Shown here: positions 43,130-52,281 of the stretch, piece by piece
Numbering within the stretch: position 1 is the first letter of the stretch
Layout: every line of letters starts with the position of its first letter
NCBI GenBank assembly: GCA_002155105.1
Contig: MUZD01000009.1
Span: forward strand, 1 to 64,000
Length of the DNA: 64,000 nt
From: Sedimentibacter sp. SX930
GTDB taxonomy: Bacteria; Bacillota; Bacilli; Lactobacillales; Aerococcaceae
Direction of reading: 5' to 3'
Translations under genes and position numbers: made by a program
The notes under the pieces: generated by a model
Databases searched by the model: none
Told to the model about the DNA's origin: nothing
The model's input: the letters and a program-made list of their open reading frames with translations, nothing else

Positions 43130-44791
43130 GTGAAAAAAACAATGTTGCTGCCGATCCTGTTGATGAGCCTTCTGTACAGCGAGGTTCCGGATATGGCGCA
43201 AATGTTGCGCACAATCAGCGGGTTTGAGGAAGTGAGCAATGGCGTTACACCATCGGAAACGCTAGGGGTCCAGGCAACCGATGTCCAAGCCGCACAAGGC
43301 GAAATCAGCGTGGAGGCGTTCCCGAAGCGAAAGACGGATAAAGATGATACCGAGCGGATTCAACGGGCAGTCGATTACTGCATAGAGAACAACAAGGACT
43401 TGATTTTCCCGAACGGTGGTACTTATACGGTGAGGCAAGTAAATATCGAGGCCGGGCTCAGGATCGTCGGGTACGGCGCCACAGTCACGTTGGCCGACAA
43501 CCAGCCGAAAGCGACACGGATGTTCACAACCCAAGAGCGGAAATGGGAATCGGCTGACGATTCCGATTATCTGATCATTGAGGGACTGACGCTTGACGGC
43601 AACTGCTGGAACCAGGGCGAATTCATGGACTATGAGAAAGAGCAGCAATTTGGCATCTTTTTTGCCGGATCGCTGGAAAAAAAGGGGATGCTGCGCGGCA
43701 AGGTGATCAACTGCCGTTTCCAAAACTGGTGTGCGGATGGCGTCCATGTATACACGAACGCGGATGTTGCGGTCATCGGCTGCTCCTCCATCAATTGCTT
43801 CCGGGGGGGCGTTGTCGTCAGCGGCAGCCCTTCGAACGTGCGGATAATCGACTTTGTGGGTGAAAAAGGCACATTCGGCAATGCGATGGATATCGAAATC
43901 GATACCCCCGGAAAAGTGAACCTCACCATCGATGCGATGCAGGCATACTGCGATATCGATATTTCAATGCCAGAAGGATCGGTGGCCACAGTGGATAACC
44001 TCACCGTTGTCGGCGGGATAACGAAAGTTTATGGATTCGAGAATGAGATTACGATCAGCGACTCCAACATCGGGCAATTGGATGTGATCAACGCCACAAA
44101 CTGCACCTTCAACAATACCAAAATCACAGTAACTCCAAGCAAGGCGGAAGACGTCATCGGGGCAACGGTGAGGGTGCTGGACAGTTCCGATGATTTGTCC
44201 CAAGAGGACTACTATACGGCGTTCAATGACTGTACCTTTGAGCGGTCGGATAAAGATGATCCAATCGAAACGGAGAAGGGATTAATCGCGCTGAAGGGCT
44301 ATTTCGGGAAGGTCACGTTGAATGACTGCACTTTTGGCGAAGGTTTCAAGACTGGCTACTATGCTCTCGGTGTGGCGTATTCATCCCTCCGCAATGTCAC
44401 CTTTGATTGTGACACAGCGGTGGCCATGAAGCCTTTAGTTTGGGCCAGGATTTATGAAATGGTGCTTGACGGTGTCCAATACGGGGAAAACACCAGTGTT
44501 CCGTTCCGATTTTTGGCCTATTTGGAGAAGAAACCCTACACAACGATCGTTTTTAAAAACATGACCCTGGACAGCGAACAAGCGGGTTATGCAGGATTTC
44601 AAGCCATCGGTACGACCAAAATAGAGAGCAGCAGGACCATCCGAGTTGAATCCGACCCTAATGTCGCCGGTGTCGCCGGTTTTGTGGGCGATACTGCCGT
44701 ATTGACGACACCTGTCGATGGGGAACCGTCTGAGTGGATGGCGACCACCTCAGATCCTGTCGCGGCCGAATGGAAGATCTCGAAAAATTAG
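43130..44791 (+). CDS. Secreted right-handed beta-helix protein (pectate-lyase-like fold)
   Basis: A 553-residue protein. A hydrophobic start (VKKTMLLPILLMSLLYS) suggests a signal peptide. From about residue 60, VEAFPKRKTDKDDTERIQRAVDYCIENNKDLIFPNGGTYTV is the pectate-lyase-superfamily entry segment (DDTxxIQxA, IxFPxGxY). It is followed by many short strand-turn repeats (IIEGLTLDGN, VINCRFQNWCADGVHVY, LNDCTFGEGF) that form the helix. Such proteins act on or bind polysaccharide; no catalytic residues can be assigned. The GTG at 43130 is chosen by the spacing from GAAGGAGG. A cre-like promoter lies upstream. Confidence 0.8.
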   Translation: MKKTMLLPILLMSLLYSEVPDMAQMLRTISGFEEVSNGVTPSETLGVQATDVQAAQGEISVEAFPKRKTDKDDTERIQRAVDYCIENNKDLIFPNGGTYTVRQVNIEAGLRIVGYGATVTLADNQPKATRMFTTQERKWESADDSDYLIIEGLTLDGNCWNQGEFMDYEKEQQFGIFFAGSLEKKGMLRGKVINCRFQNWCADGVHVYTNADVAVIGCSSINCFRGGVVVSGSPSNVRIIDFVGEKGTFGNAMDIEIDTPGKVNLTIDAMQAYCDIDISMPEGSVATVDNLTVVGGITKVYGFENEITISDSNIGQLDVINATNCTFNNTKITVTPSKAEDVIGATVRVLDSSDDLSQEDYYTAFNDCTFERSDKDDPIETEKGLIALKGYFGKVTLNDCTFGEGFKTGYYALGVAYSSLRNVTFDCDTAVAMKPLVWARIYEMVLDGVQYGENTSVPFRFLAYLEKKPYTTIVFKNMTLDSEQAGYAGFQAIGTTKIESSRTIRVESDPNVAGVAGFVGDTAVLTTPVDGEPSEWMATTSDPVAAEWKISKN

Positions 44792-44816
44792 CATTTGGCT
44801 TTATGCATAAACATAG

Positions 44817-44836
44817 CCGGCTGTTTCAACAGCCGG
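44817..44836 (+). terminator. Weak hairpin after the beta-helix gene
   Basis: CCGGCTGT pairs with ACAGCCGG over a 4-nt loop, 25 bp after the stop. There is no T-run, so termination is uncertain. Confidence 0.4.
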
Positions 44837-45027
44837 TCCGACAACAGATATTCAAACATACTAACGAACTGAACCTATCAGGATGCTGACATCAAGCATA
44901 AGCGAAAAGTAAAGGGTATCATATTGAATGCGCCTGTAATATAACAACTGAAACAATCATGTGGCAAACTCATTAATTCAATTTTATTTAATTGGCTTTG
45001 AATAATAAAATGTAGTAAAATTAGTTA

Positions 45028-45041
45028 AGAAAGCGCTTTAC
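45028..45041. promoter_or_regulatory. Possible cre site upstream of the 45155 gene
   Basis: AGAAAGCGCTTTAC has the CcpA-site core with end mismatches. The gap 44792-45154 is otherwise AT-rich, with TAGTAAAAT near 45013 as a possible -10 region. No gene is seen in it. Confidence 0.35.
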
Positions 45042-45154
45042 TTTTTTTGCGTGAGTGTTCATTCATGAAAAAGAAAGTCGACTGAACGGATACCATGCCA
45101 TTCTGACAAAAGGCTAGGGAACTGGCCTCATGATGAAAAAGGAGATGGATCGAG

Positions 45155-45688
45155 ATGGATCAAAATGAATGTCAATTTCCATGTTTGAGAGATATAGCTG
45201 AAGGTAATGTGAAACTGCCGCCTCAATCACTGAAGAAACGAGTTCAACTGTCCATCAAGAGAAATTTGACTCCAACGCAGATAAAAGCCCTTCATAAAAA
45301 TGCTACTGTGGCAAAAAAATATCTTTTCAAAACATTGGGAAAAGAAATGCCGGTTGCCAAAGTGGTGCCGTCTTTGTCTGGCGTACGTTTGAAGGCTGGG
45401 GATACCGTTCGCGTGCGTACTATGGAAGAAATAGATGCCATGCTTAATGGTTCAAGAAAGACGCGTGGATGTGCTTTTATGGACGGAATGGAGCGCTATT
45501 GCGGCACCACGCAGCGCGTCCTGAAATCGATGGAGCGCTTCGTTGATGAACGTGAACTTAAAGTCAAGAAATGCAACGGCATCATTCTGCTTGAAAATGT
45601 CATGTGCGAAGGTGTTACCGCTTTTGGTCGTTGTGATCGCTGTTGCTTGATGTTTTGGCGGGAAGAATGGCTTGAAAAGATTGAGTAA
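45155..45688 (+). CDS. Conserved hypothetical protein, CxxxC-FWxExWL family
   Basis: A 177-residue cytoplasmic protein. Residues about 90-177 follow a pattern I recall from unnamed proteins in polysaccharide gene clusters of diverse bacteria: AGDTVRVRTMEEIDAML, RGCAFMDGMERYCG, then VMCEGVTAFGRCDRCCLMFWREEWL. The cysteines (near 132, 153, 162, 165 and 166) could bind a metal. The function is unknown. It stands just ahead of the exopolysaccharide genes. AAAGGAGATGG precedes the ATG. Confidence 0.6.
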   Translation: MDQNECQFPCLRDIAEGNVKLPPQSLKKRVQLSIKRNLTPTQIKALHKNATVAKKYLFKTLGKEMPVAKVVPSLSGVRLKAGDTVRVRTMEEIDAMLNGSRKTRGCAFMDGMERYCGTTQRVLKSMERFVDERELKVKKCNGIILLENVMCEGVTAFGRCDRCCLMFWREEWLEKIE

Positions 45689-46132
45689 CAGGGCACACAG
45701 TTATACAGGCCTGCACGACAACTTCCAGCGGTTGCGGGGTGGGCCATTCTTGATCTGATTGAAAATGAATCTTACTATATCGTCTGTTATGATTGTTCAG
45801 TTTTTCCCAATCTCCATCCGCACGCTGTTGAAATACCTCTGCGCATCATCACCGGTTTAACTCTTTCCTATTGAAAACCCCATATTTTCCCTATATTTAT
45901 TATTCTCCAAACATCCATTCGCTCCTGGCGAATATTTCACAACCTACCCTTAACCTTCCCATCGTTAGCCCTCTATTGTTTGTAAATAAATCTGATCCTC
46001 TAAATGACCCCCATGTAAACACTCCAAATGCAGCCTAAAACTCCGGAAAACAGCCACTGTTATGATCAGATGATCCAAGTCGGTGCCTGTTGATATGTTT
46101 AACATACTTAGTTAAGAAAGGTGCCGATTCAA
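45689..46132 (+). other. Gene-free, pyrimidine-rich leader of the polysaccharide locus
   Basis: A stretch of 440 bp with no supportable gene. The + strand is notably C/T-rich between about 45800 and 46040. The 13-mer TTAGTTAAGAAAG at 46108-46120, just ahead of the first gene, also occurs at 45021-45033. No long open frame or strong hairpin was seen. The promoter of the locus probably lies here. Confidence 0.4.
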
Positions 46133-47239
46133 ATGAAATATTCTGAGATTGGTAGTAATTTTTGGCTTGCTCCCGAAACCAAGTTTGTTGTTGAGGAACT
46201 GGATAATGAGGATTTTGGCTTACCGGAGGGGGATATGGCTTTTACCTCAACCGGGAGAGGAGCCATCTTGTTGGTCATCGCTCATATGAAGCAACAAAGA
46301 AAAGTAGCGTTGCTGCCGTCGTTCACATGCTCTTCGGTGATTTTGCCGTTTGTCGAAAATGGCTACCAAGTGGACTATTATGACATCGAAAAGGATTTGA
46401 CCATCTCGAAAGAGCGGTTTTTGGAAAAAGCCGAGAAGATGCAGCCGTCCGTCATTTTGGTGCAGAACTATTACGGTTTTGACACGTTGACTCCCATGAA
46501 TGAGGTGTTCGGAAATCTGCAAAAGCAGGGCGTTGTCATCATCGAGGATGTCACGCACAGCTTATACTCCGGGATACCAAGATTGACAGCGGATTATTAT
46601 GTGACCAGCCTGCGTAAATGGTTCGGGATTCCGGAAGGTGGGATGGCACTTTCCCAAAAAGGACCCTTCCAGGCCAAGCCGACAGACAGTGACGGCGAAC
46701 TGGAGAGAGCCAAGCTGGATGCGTTGTACGGGAAATACCGTTATATCATGGAAGGCATCGGTGAAAAGCCGGAAGTTTTGGGTAAATGCCGCGATGCTGA
46801 AACGATGCTGGAAAATCAAGGCGGAATACATGGCTTGGGTGATTGCTCAAAAGCGATTTTGGCCAATGTGGATGTAGCTGCACTGCAAAAACAGCGAAGA
46901 GAGAACTACGGCTTTTTGGTCGAAAAGGTGAATGGGCTGCAGAGCATCAATGCTGTCTTTCCGACGATGCCTGATGCTGTTGTGCCGCTGTTCCTGCCGG
47001 TTTTCACCGTTGCGGAAAGCGATCGTAAACTGCTGCAAGCCTATTTGAGTGCACGTTCTGTTTATGCCCCTATTCTCTGGCCAAGCTTTGATGGCGAAAA
47101 AGGCCTGTCGCTGGAAAATGCTTCCCCAACCGTCAAATGGGTTTACAAGCATATTCTTTGCATCCCGGTCGATCAGCGTTATGGCCTGGAAGATATGGCC
47201 CATATTGCCGACGTGCTGACCGAGTTTGATAGTCAATGA
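46133..47239 (+). CDS. DegT/DnrJ-type PLP aminotransferase-like protein
   Basis: A 368-residue fold-type I PLP protein, related to the DegT/DnrJ/EryC1/StrS group but divergent. Visible features are FTSTGRGAILLVI, LLPSFTCSSVILPF, VIIEDVTHSLYSG (Asp that contacts the PLP nitrogen) and the putative Schiff-base lysine in VTSLRKWFGIPEGG. It might transaminate a keto-sugar or act on an amino-acid-like decoration with the FemAB-like and ATP-grasp neighbours. The ATG at 46133 is chosen by the position of AAAGGTG. First gene of the locus; the sugar transferase follows at 28 bp. Confidence 0.7.
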   Translation: MKYSEIGSNFWLAPETKFVVEELDNEDFGLPEGDMAFTSTGRGAILLVIAHMKQQRKVALLPSFTCSSVILPFVENGYQVDYYDIEKDLTISKERFLEKAEKMQPSVILVQNYYGFDTLTPMNEVFGNLQKQGVVIIEDVTHSLYSGIPRLTADYYVTSLRKWFGIPEGGMALSQKGPFQAKPTDSDGELERAKLDALYGKYRYIMEGIGEKPEVLGKCRDAETMLENQGGIHGLGDCSKAILANVDVAALQKQRRENYGFLVEKVNGLQSINAVFPTMPDAVVPLFLPVFTVAESDRKLLQAYLSARSVYAPILWPSFDGEKGLSLENASPTVKWVYKHILCIPVDQRYGLEDMAHIADVLTEFDSQ

Positions 47240-47267
47240 TTCCGTGTCAGGGAAGGAAGGGTCGAAA

Positions 47268-47867
47268 ATGTACAGAAACGTCATGAAAAGACTGCTGGAT
47301 ATCGTCATTTCCGGTGCAGCGCTGCTTGTGCTTGCGCCGTTGTTCATCATCATCTCTTTGGGTATTGTCTTGAGTGCCAAAAGTGCACCATTTTTCTTTC
47401 AAAACAGGATCGGCAGGAATGGAGAGACTTTCAAAATCATCAAGTTCCAGACGATGGTCCCTAATGCGGAACATATGGGGGCAGGCGTCCATGTTGAGGG
47501 TGAAGATGATGATCGGATCACCAAAATCGGCCGGATTTTAAGACGCACCAGTATTGATGAATTACCACAATTGATGAATGTATTGCAGGGCTCAATGAGT
47601 CTGGTTGGACCGAGGCCACCGGTTACATACATCCCTTACGATGGCTATGGGAATTATCCCGAATGGGCCAAAAAGCGGTTTGACGTAAGGCCGGGAATCA
47701 CCGGTTGGTCGCAAGTAATCAATCGGAATGCGGTGACTTGGGATGAGGCGATCAGATTCGACAATGAATATGTCGATAGACTATCGCTGGCGATGGATTG
47801 CAAAATCATTTTCAGAACGGTTGAACAAGTCTTCAAGCATGATGGCATCTACAACTCCGATACCTGA
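47268..47867 (+). CDS. Priming sugar transferase (bacterial sugar transferase family)
   Basis: A 199-residue membrane-associated phosphoglycosyltransferase that loads the first sugar phosphate onto undecaprenyl phosphate. One hydrophobic segment (MKRLLDIVISGAALLVLAPLFIIISL) leads to the catalytic domain: FFQNRIGRNGETFKIIKFQTM, RRTSIDELPQLMNVLQGSMSLVGPRPP, and RFDVRPGITGWSQV. It is the short form without the extra WbaP/CpsE membrane domain, like EpsL or PglC. This fits the CapD/DegT pair downstream that could make a diamino-trideoxy sugar. Confidence 0.93.
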   Translation: MYRNVMKRLLDIVISGAALLVLAPLFIIISLGIVLSAKSAPFFFQNRIGRNGETFKIIKFQTMVPNAEHMGAGVHVEGEDDDRITKIGRILRRTSIDELPQLMNVLQGSMSLVGPRPPVTYIPYDGYGNYPEWAKKRFDVRPGITGWSQVINRNAVTWDEAIRFDNEYVDRLSLAMDCKIIFRTVEQVFKHDGIYNSDT

Positions 47868-47898
47868 TGAGTTCGTTTTTCGATAAGGGGATGTGTTT

Positions 47899-48855
47899 AT
47901 GAGAAGCATCTATATGGATAACCGTTGGCCAATGCTCCAACAGGAAAAAGAAAAGGGAAAAGCAAGCATCTATGTTTTTGAAAAAGACGGCAGGAAAATC
48001 GTTTACCCGTTCGTCAAGCGGGCGGCCGGGACCGTAGATGGCATCGAATATTTCGATCTGGTCACACCGAGGGGGGAAGCGGGGATTCGGTTCGAAAATT
48101 GCCGTACCGAAGATCGCCCGCAAATGGCTGCAGCTTTTGATGAGGCATTCGCAAAGTACTGCGCAGAGGAAAGAATCGTAGCGGAATTCATCCGCTTCAG
48201 TCCTTGGCATGACCATTACGCCGGTCTTACCGGAGTGTATGAGCTGAATATCCACGGCAATGTCTACTGCAACGATTTGACTTGTGATTTTTTTATGGAG
48301 GAATACCCATCCAATGAGCGACAGAAAATAAGGAAGGCCGAAAGAATGGGGATGGAAGTCCATTTCGGCAATGATGAACGGTTCATCGAGAATTTCCTGA
48401 AGCTGTACTGCTACACCGAAGAACGTTTTGATGCCTGTGATTATTATCGCTTGGACAAAGCGTTCGTCGACAAATGCATCGAAATGTTCCCGGATGAAAT
48501 GCTATTTGCGCAAGCGAATCTCGACGGAAAAGCCGTCTCTTCCACTATGTTTTTCCTTGGACCGGATATCGCCCATGGGATCTTCTGCGGAACCGATCAG
48601 CAGTACCGGAATACGAATGCGAACAAAGTGACCATGTATCATGCGGCGCTTTATGCTTCGGAACAAGGCAAGAAACTATTTGACTGGGGCGGCGCGAAGC
48701 AAGGGAGTCCGGTGGAAATGTTCAAAAAGCGATGCACCAAGGAATTCTCTTATTATCGCGGGACGAAGATCCGTGATGAAGCGATTTATGCGAAGTTGGT
48801 TGAACAAGTCGGCGGACCAAGAGAAAATTTTTTCCCTGCTTACAGGAAAAGCTGA
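47899..48855 (+). CDS. FemAB-like (GNAT-fold) transferase
   Basis: A 318-residue protein with a FemX/FemAB-like double GNAT layout: VYPFVKRAAG, EFIRFSPWHDHY, SNERQKIRKAERMGMEVHFG, and ISSTMFFLGPDIAHGIFCGTDQQYRNTNANKVTMYHAALYASEQGKKLFDWGG in the second half (here VSSTMFFLG). Such proteins in polysaccharide loci are thought to transfer aminoacyl or acyl groups. Together with the ATP-grasp gene next to it this suggests amino-acid decoration of the repeat unit. The ATG at 47899 is preferred; GTG 47893 is possible. Confidence 0.75.
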   Translation: MRSIYMDNRWPMLQQEKEKGKASIYVFEKDGRKIVYPFVKRAAGTVDGIEYFDLVTPRGEAGIRFENCRTEDRPQMAAAFDEAFAKYCAEERIVAEFIRFSPWHDHYAGLTGVYELNIHGNVYCNDLTCDFFMEEYPSNERQKIRKAERMGMEVHFGNDERFIENFLKLYCYTEERFDACDYYRLDKAFVDKCIEMFPDEMLFAQANLDGKAVSSTMFFLGPDIAHGIFCGTDQQYRNTNANKVTMYHAALYASEQGKKLFDWGGAKQGSPVEMFKKRCTKEFSYYRGTKIRDEAIYAKLVEQVGGPRENFFPAYRKS

Positions 48856-48875
48856 TACGGAAAGGGGTGCAGCTG

Positions 48876-49841
48876 ATGAACATATTGATACTGAGTTGCG
48901 GAACTCGGAATAAGATTGTGCAAGCTTTCAAGAAGGAACTTGGGGGTCAGGGGCAAGTGTTCGCGACGGATTGCAGTGAACTGGCACCGGCATTGTACGA
49001 TGCGGATGACTATTTTATTGTGCCCAGGGAGGATGCGGAAGGCTACCTGGATATCATCTTGTCGTTATGTAAGGAGAAAAAGGTGGATGCGGTGCTTTCG
49101 CTGATCGATCCCGAATTGAGCCTTTTGGCCGAAAACAGACAAAGTTTTTTGGACATCGGCACGATGCCGATCGTTTCGGGCTATGAAGAAGTCGAAATGT
49201 GTTTCGACAAATACAGGATGTTCCGGTTTTTGAAGGAACACGGCTTCAGGACGGTGCAAAGCTATTGTGATAAGGCGGATTTCCAAGCGGCTGTCGAAAC
49301 GGGGCAAGTGACATACCCGGTCTTTGTGAAGCCGGTGAAAGGGAGTGCCAGCATCGGTATCAATAAAGTGTCATCTGAAGATGAGCTGGATCTGATGCTG
49401 GGCCAACATGAAGGGATGCTGATCCAGGAATTTATGGACGGAACCGAGTATGGCGCTGATGTCTATATTGACATGCTTTCCGGCGAAGTCGTCTCCATCT
49501 TCATCAAAGAAAAAATCAAGATGCGCGCGGGGGAGACGGATAAATCTGTCTCAGTAAAGGATGATGAGCTTTTCGGCATGATCAAAAAAATGGCCGAAAA
49601 GGCGGGTTTCCGCGGCATCATCGACATCGATATTTTTAAGGTGGCAGGCCAATACTACCTCTCGGAAGTGAACCCGCGTTTCGGCGGGGGCTATCCGCAT
49701 GCCTATGCTTGCGGCGTCAATGTTCCGAGGATGATCTTCAACAACATTTCAGGCAAGATAAACGAAGCAGCAATCGGTGACTATAAGGAAAATATCTATA
49801 TGATGAAGTACAACGAAGTGAAGATCATTGACAGAAATTGA
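48876..49841 (+). CDS. ATP-grasp domain protein
   Basis: A 321-residue carboxylate-amine ligase-like protein. A Rossmann-like N-terminal part (ILSCGTRNKIVQAF) precedes the ATP-grasp fold: YPVFVKPVKGSASIGINKV (ATP-binding lysines), MLIQEFMDGTEYGADVYID, GFRGIIDIDIF and the metal-binding YLSEVNPRFGGGYPHAY. It should activate a carboxylate with ATP and join it to an amine. It is most similar in style to carbamoyl-phosphate-synthase-like ligases found in capsule loci. The ATG at 48876 follows AAAGGGG. Confidence 0.82.
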   Translation: MNILILSCGTRNKIVQAFKKELGGQGQVFATDCSELAPALYDADDYFIVPREDAEGYLDIILSLCKEKKVDAVLSLIDPELSLLAENRQSFLDIGTMPIVSGYEEVEMCFDKYRMFRFLKEHGFRTVQSYCDKADFQAAVETGQVTYPVFVKPVKGSASIGINKVSSEDELDLMLGQHEGMLIQEFMDGTEYGADVYIDMLSGEVVSIFIKEKIKMRAGETDKSVSVKDDELFGMIKKMAEKAGFRGIIDIDIFKVAGQYYLSEVNPRFGGGYPHAYACGVNVPRMIFNNISGKINEAAIGDYKENIYMMKYNEVKIIDRN

Positions 49842-49878
49842 AGCCGGCGTCATTGCGGAAGATCCGGGAGGGATTTTC

Positions 49879-51000
49879 ATGAAGATTCTGTATGTAACAA
49901 CTGTATCTGGTACAATCAATGCATTTTTGGTTCCGCATATGCACATGCTGATGGATGCCGGGCATTCGGTGGATATGGCATGCAACGTGAACTATCCGAT
50001 TAATCAGACTCTGTTGGATCGTGGCTGTCAGGTGTTCCAGTTGGATTTCCAACGTTCGCCGCTCATGAAAGAAAACTACGGCGCCTACCAAGGCCTGAAA
50101 AAATTGATTAAGAGCGGAGAATATGATTGGGTGCACACGCATACGCCGGTGGCTTCTGTTTTGGCGCGGTTGGCCTGCAAAGGGATTCCAAGCGTGAAGG
50201 TCATCTACACGGTTCACGGGTTCCATTTTTTTGAAGGGGCATCGCTGAAAAATTGGTTGTTTTACTATCCGATAGAGAAGCTCTTGGCCGGCGACACCGA
50301 TGTGATGATCACCATGAACGGTGAAGATTATTGTCGGGCAAAGGAGAAATTGAGCACAAAAAAGATTGAAATTGTAGCTGGAGTGGGCGTGGACCTGGAC
50401 CGGTTCGCTGTTCAGGAAAGCGAAGAGAAAAAGCGCATGCGCCAGGAATTCGGATTTGACGAAAATGCATTCATTTTGATGTATGCGGCTGCTTTGTGCG
50501 ATCGGAAACACCAAGATTTGCTGATCGAAACAGCAGGGGCATTGGTCAAGGACATCCCGAATCTTAAACTGCTTTTGTTGGGCAGAGGCCCCAATGAAAC
50601 ACGTTACCGGGAAATGATCCAGCAGCTCCATCTGGAGGAACATGTGGAATTGATGGGTTTCCGATATGATGTCGACAGGATCTTGCAGACTGTGGACGTA
50701 GCGGTTTCCTCGTCCAGACAGGAGGGGTTGCCTGTCAATATCATGGAAGCCATGGCAACAGGGATACCGTTAGTGGTCAGCAACTGCCGGGGCAACCGGG
50801 ATTTGGTGAAGGACGGGGAGAATGGCTATGTCATAAAGGATGATTCGCCGGAAATGTTCGCCGAAAAGATTCGGCAGCTTTATTCGGATGAATCGTTGCG
50901 ATTGAGGATGAGGCAGGCCAACTTGACAGAAGTCCAAAAATACGCGACGGGAAACGTGCTGGAGGAAATGAAGGGAATCTATCAAGGGTTACTTTCTTAG
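49879..51000 (+). CDS. Glycosyltransferase family 4
   Basis: A 373-residue retaining GT-B enzyme. N-terminal: ILYVTTVSGTINAFLVPHMHMLMDAGHSVDMAC. C-terminal donor site: VELMGFRYDVDRIL, then SSSRQEGLPVNIMEAMATGIPLVVSNCRGNRDLVKDGENGYVI, the conserved EGxPxxxxEAMA block with both glutamates. It adds a later sugar to the lipid-linked repeat unit. The ATG at 49879 follows GGGAGGGA. It is the only clear GT of this locus besides the priming enzyme. Confidence 0.92.
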   Translation: MKILYVTTVSGTINAFLVPHMHMLMDAGHSVDMACNVNYPINQTLLDRGCQVFQLDFQRSPLMKENYGAYQGLKKLIKSGEYDWVHTHTPVASVLARLACKGIPSVKVIYTVHGFHFFEGASLKNWLFYYPIEKLLAGDTDVMITMNGEDYCRAKEKLSTKKIEIVAGVGVDLDRFAVQESEEKKRMRQEFGFDENAFILMYAAALCDRKHQDLLIETAGALVKDIPNLKLLLLGRGPNETRYREMIQQLHLEEHVELMGFRYDVDRILQTVDVAVSSSRQEGLPVNIMEAMATGIPLVVSNCRGNRDLVKDGENGYVIKDDSPEMFAEKIRQLYSDESLRLRMRQANLTEVQKYATGNVLEEMKGIYQGLLS

Positions 51001-51018
51001 CGGAAGGAGGTGTTCAGT

Positions 51019-52236
51019 TTGCGGATGCATCAGTATTTGTTCCTTTTGTTTTTATTGATGAAACCTTTCTATTGGTTCTCTTCTGGAGGACTGCAGATCG
51101 CGGATGTATTCTTCATCCTGTCCTTTGGATTGTATGTGTTTTTCGTCAAGAAAGGTGAAAAAATCAGCATCGAAAAAAACGATAAGTGGCTTTTGTATTT
51201 TGTCGTCTGTATCGTGGCGATCAATTTGTTCTATGGCGTACTCTACGGGGAAAGCAATTTTATTCAAGCCTCCTTGTACTATGTCTACAACTTGTTGGTT
51301 GTCCTGACATTCAGGACCTACGCGGAAGAACAGGATTCTTTTTTGGTGAATGTGGCTCGAATCTGCAAGGTCAATCTGGTCCTGCAGTTGTTGTTCTACA
51401 TCACCGGAATTGGGAGATATTTCGCGGCTTCTCGCTATATGGGTACGTTCAACGATCCGAACCAGATGGCTTTTTTCGTTTACATTTCGTTGATGATGGC
51501 TTTCTTGATCTGTCGCATCAGAGGGGAAAAGCTCAATTGGGTGTATCATGTCATCGCAATGGCGCTGATTTTCTTTACTGCTTCCGCTGGGATGCTGATG
51601 GGGATGGTAGTGTTCTATGGGTTTGAGTTGCTGCCGAAAATCAGAATGCTCGCCCAACGCCAACACAGCGTGCGGGCCATACTTATAGGGACTGCCTTCT
51701 TGGCTGCGATGGTGCTGTTCAGCCCGGAAATAGGTGATTATATATCCGACCTTTCGGAATCAAGCATCGTCGAACGGGCGGAGGAGAAGTTGAGCAGAAT
51801 GGGCGAAAGTGCGGCTGGGCCCACGAACATTGAGGAACGGGGCATAGACAGGCTCTACCTTTATCCCGAGAAACTCCTTTATGGGGCGGGGGAAGGGTAC
51901 CAAGAGCGTTTCGATCGGTCCTATCTGAGCGGTGAAGTTCATTCCACCCTATTGAGTATGTTGTTCTATTACGGTATCTTGCCTACTGCGGCGCTGCTGT
52001 ATTGGATCTGGAAAAACATAGGCAAGCTGTCGGTAAGCAATATGGCCGTTGTGCTTTCGTTGTTCCTGGAAAGCTTGACCTTGCTGAACCAGCGACAGTC
52101 ACTCTTCTGGATGATTTTCGTATTACTGAGTGTGCTGTACAAAAAACAGGTTGCCGATAATGAAACAGCGGTGGTGCCGGCAACTTTGCTTGCCGGACAA
52201 CAGGAAAATGCCGCCAGAGATGTACTGCTTCGGTGA
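51019..52236 (+). CDS. Polysaccharide polymerase (Wzy-like)
   Basis: A 405-residue membrane protein with about ten hydrophobic segments, including a long outer loop (about 240-305, with SESSIVERAEEKLSRMGESAAGPTNIEERGIDRLYLYPEKLLYGAGEGYQERF) of the O-antigen-ligase/Wzy type. The position between GT and flippase genes supports the polymerase role, since sequence conservation is low. TTG 51019 has the best distance from GGAAGGAGG; ATG 51025 is possible. Confidence 0.8.
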   Translation: MRMHQYLFLLFLLMKPFYWFSSGGLQIADVFFILSFGLYVFFVKKGEKISIEKNDKWLLYFVVCIVAINLFYGVLYGESNFIQASLYYVYNLLVVLTFRTYAEEQDSFLVNVARICKVNLVLQLLFYITGIGRYFAASRYMGTFNDPNQMAFFVYISLMMAFLICRIRGEKLNWVYHVIAMALIFFTASAGMLMGMVVFYGFELLPKIRMLAQRQHSVRAILIGTAFLAAMVLFSPEIGDYISDLSESSIVERAEEKLSRMGESAAGPTNIEERGIDRLYLYPEKLLYGAGEGYQERFDRSYLSGEVHSTLLSMLFYYGILPTAALLYWIWKNIGKLSVSNMAVVLSLFLESLTLLNQRQSLFWMIFVLLSVLYKKQVADNETAVVPATLLAGQQENAARDVLLR

Positions 52237-52281
52237 TGATGTTGTGGGATTGAGGTACAGTGACGGGAGGGGATGGTATTT

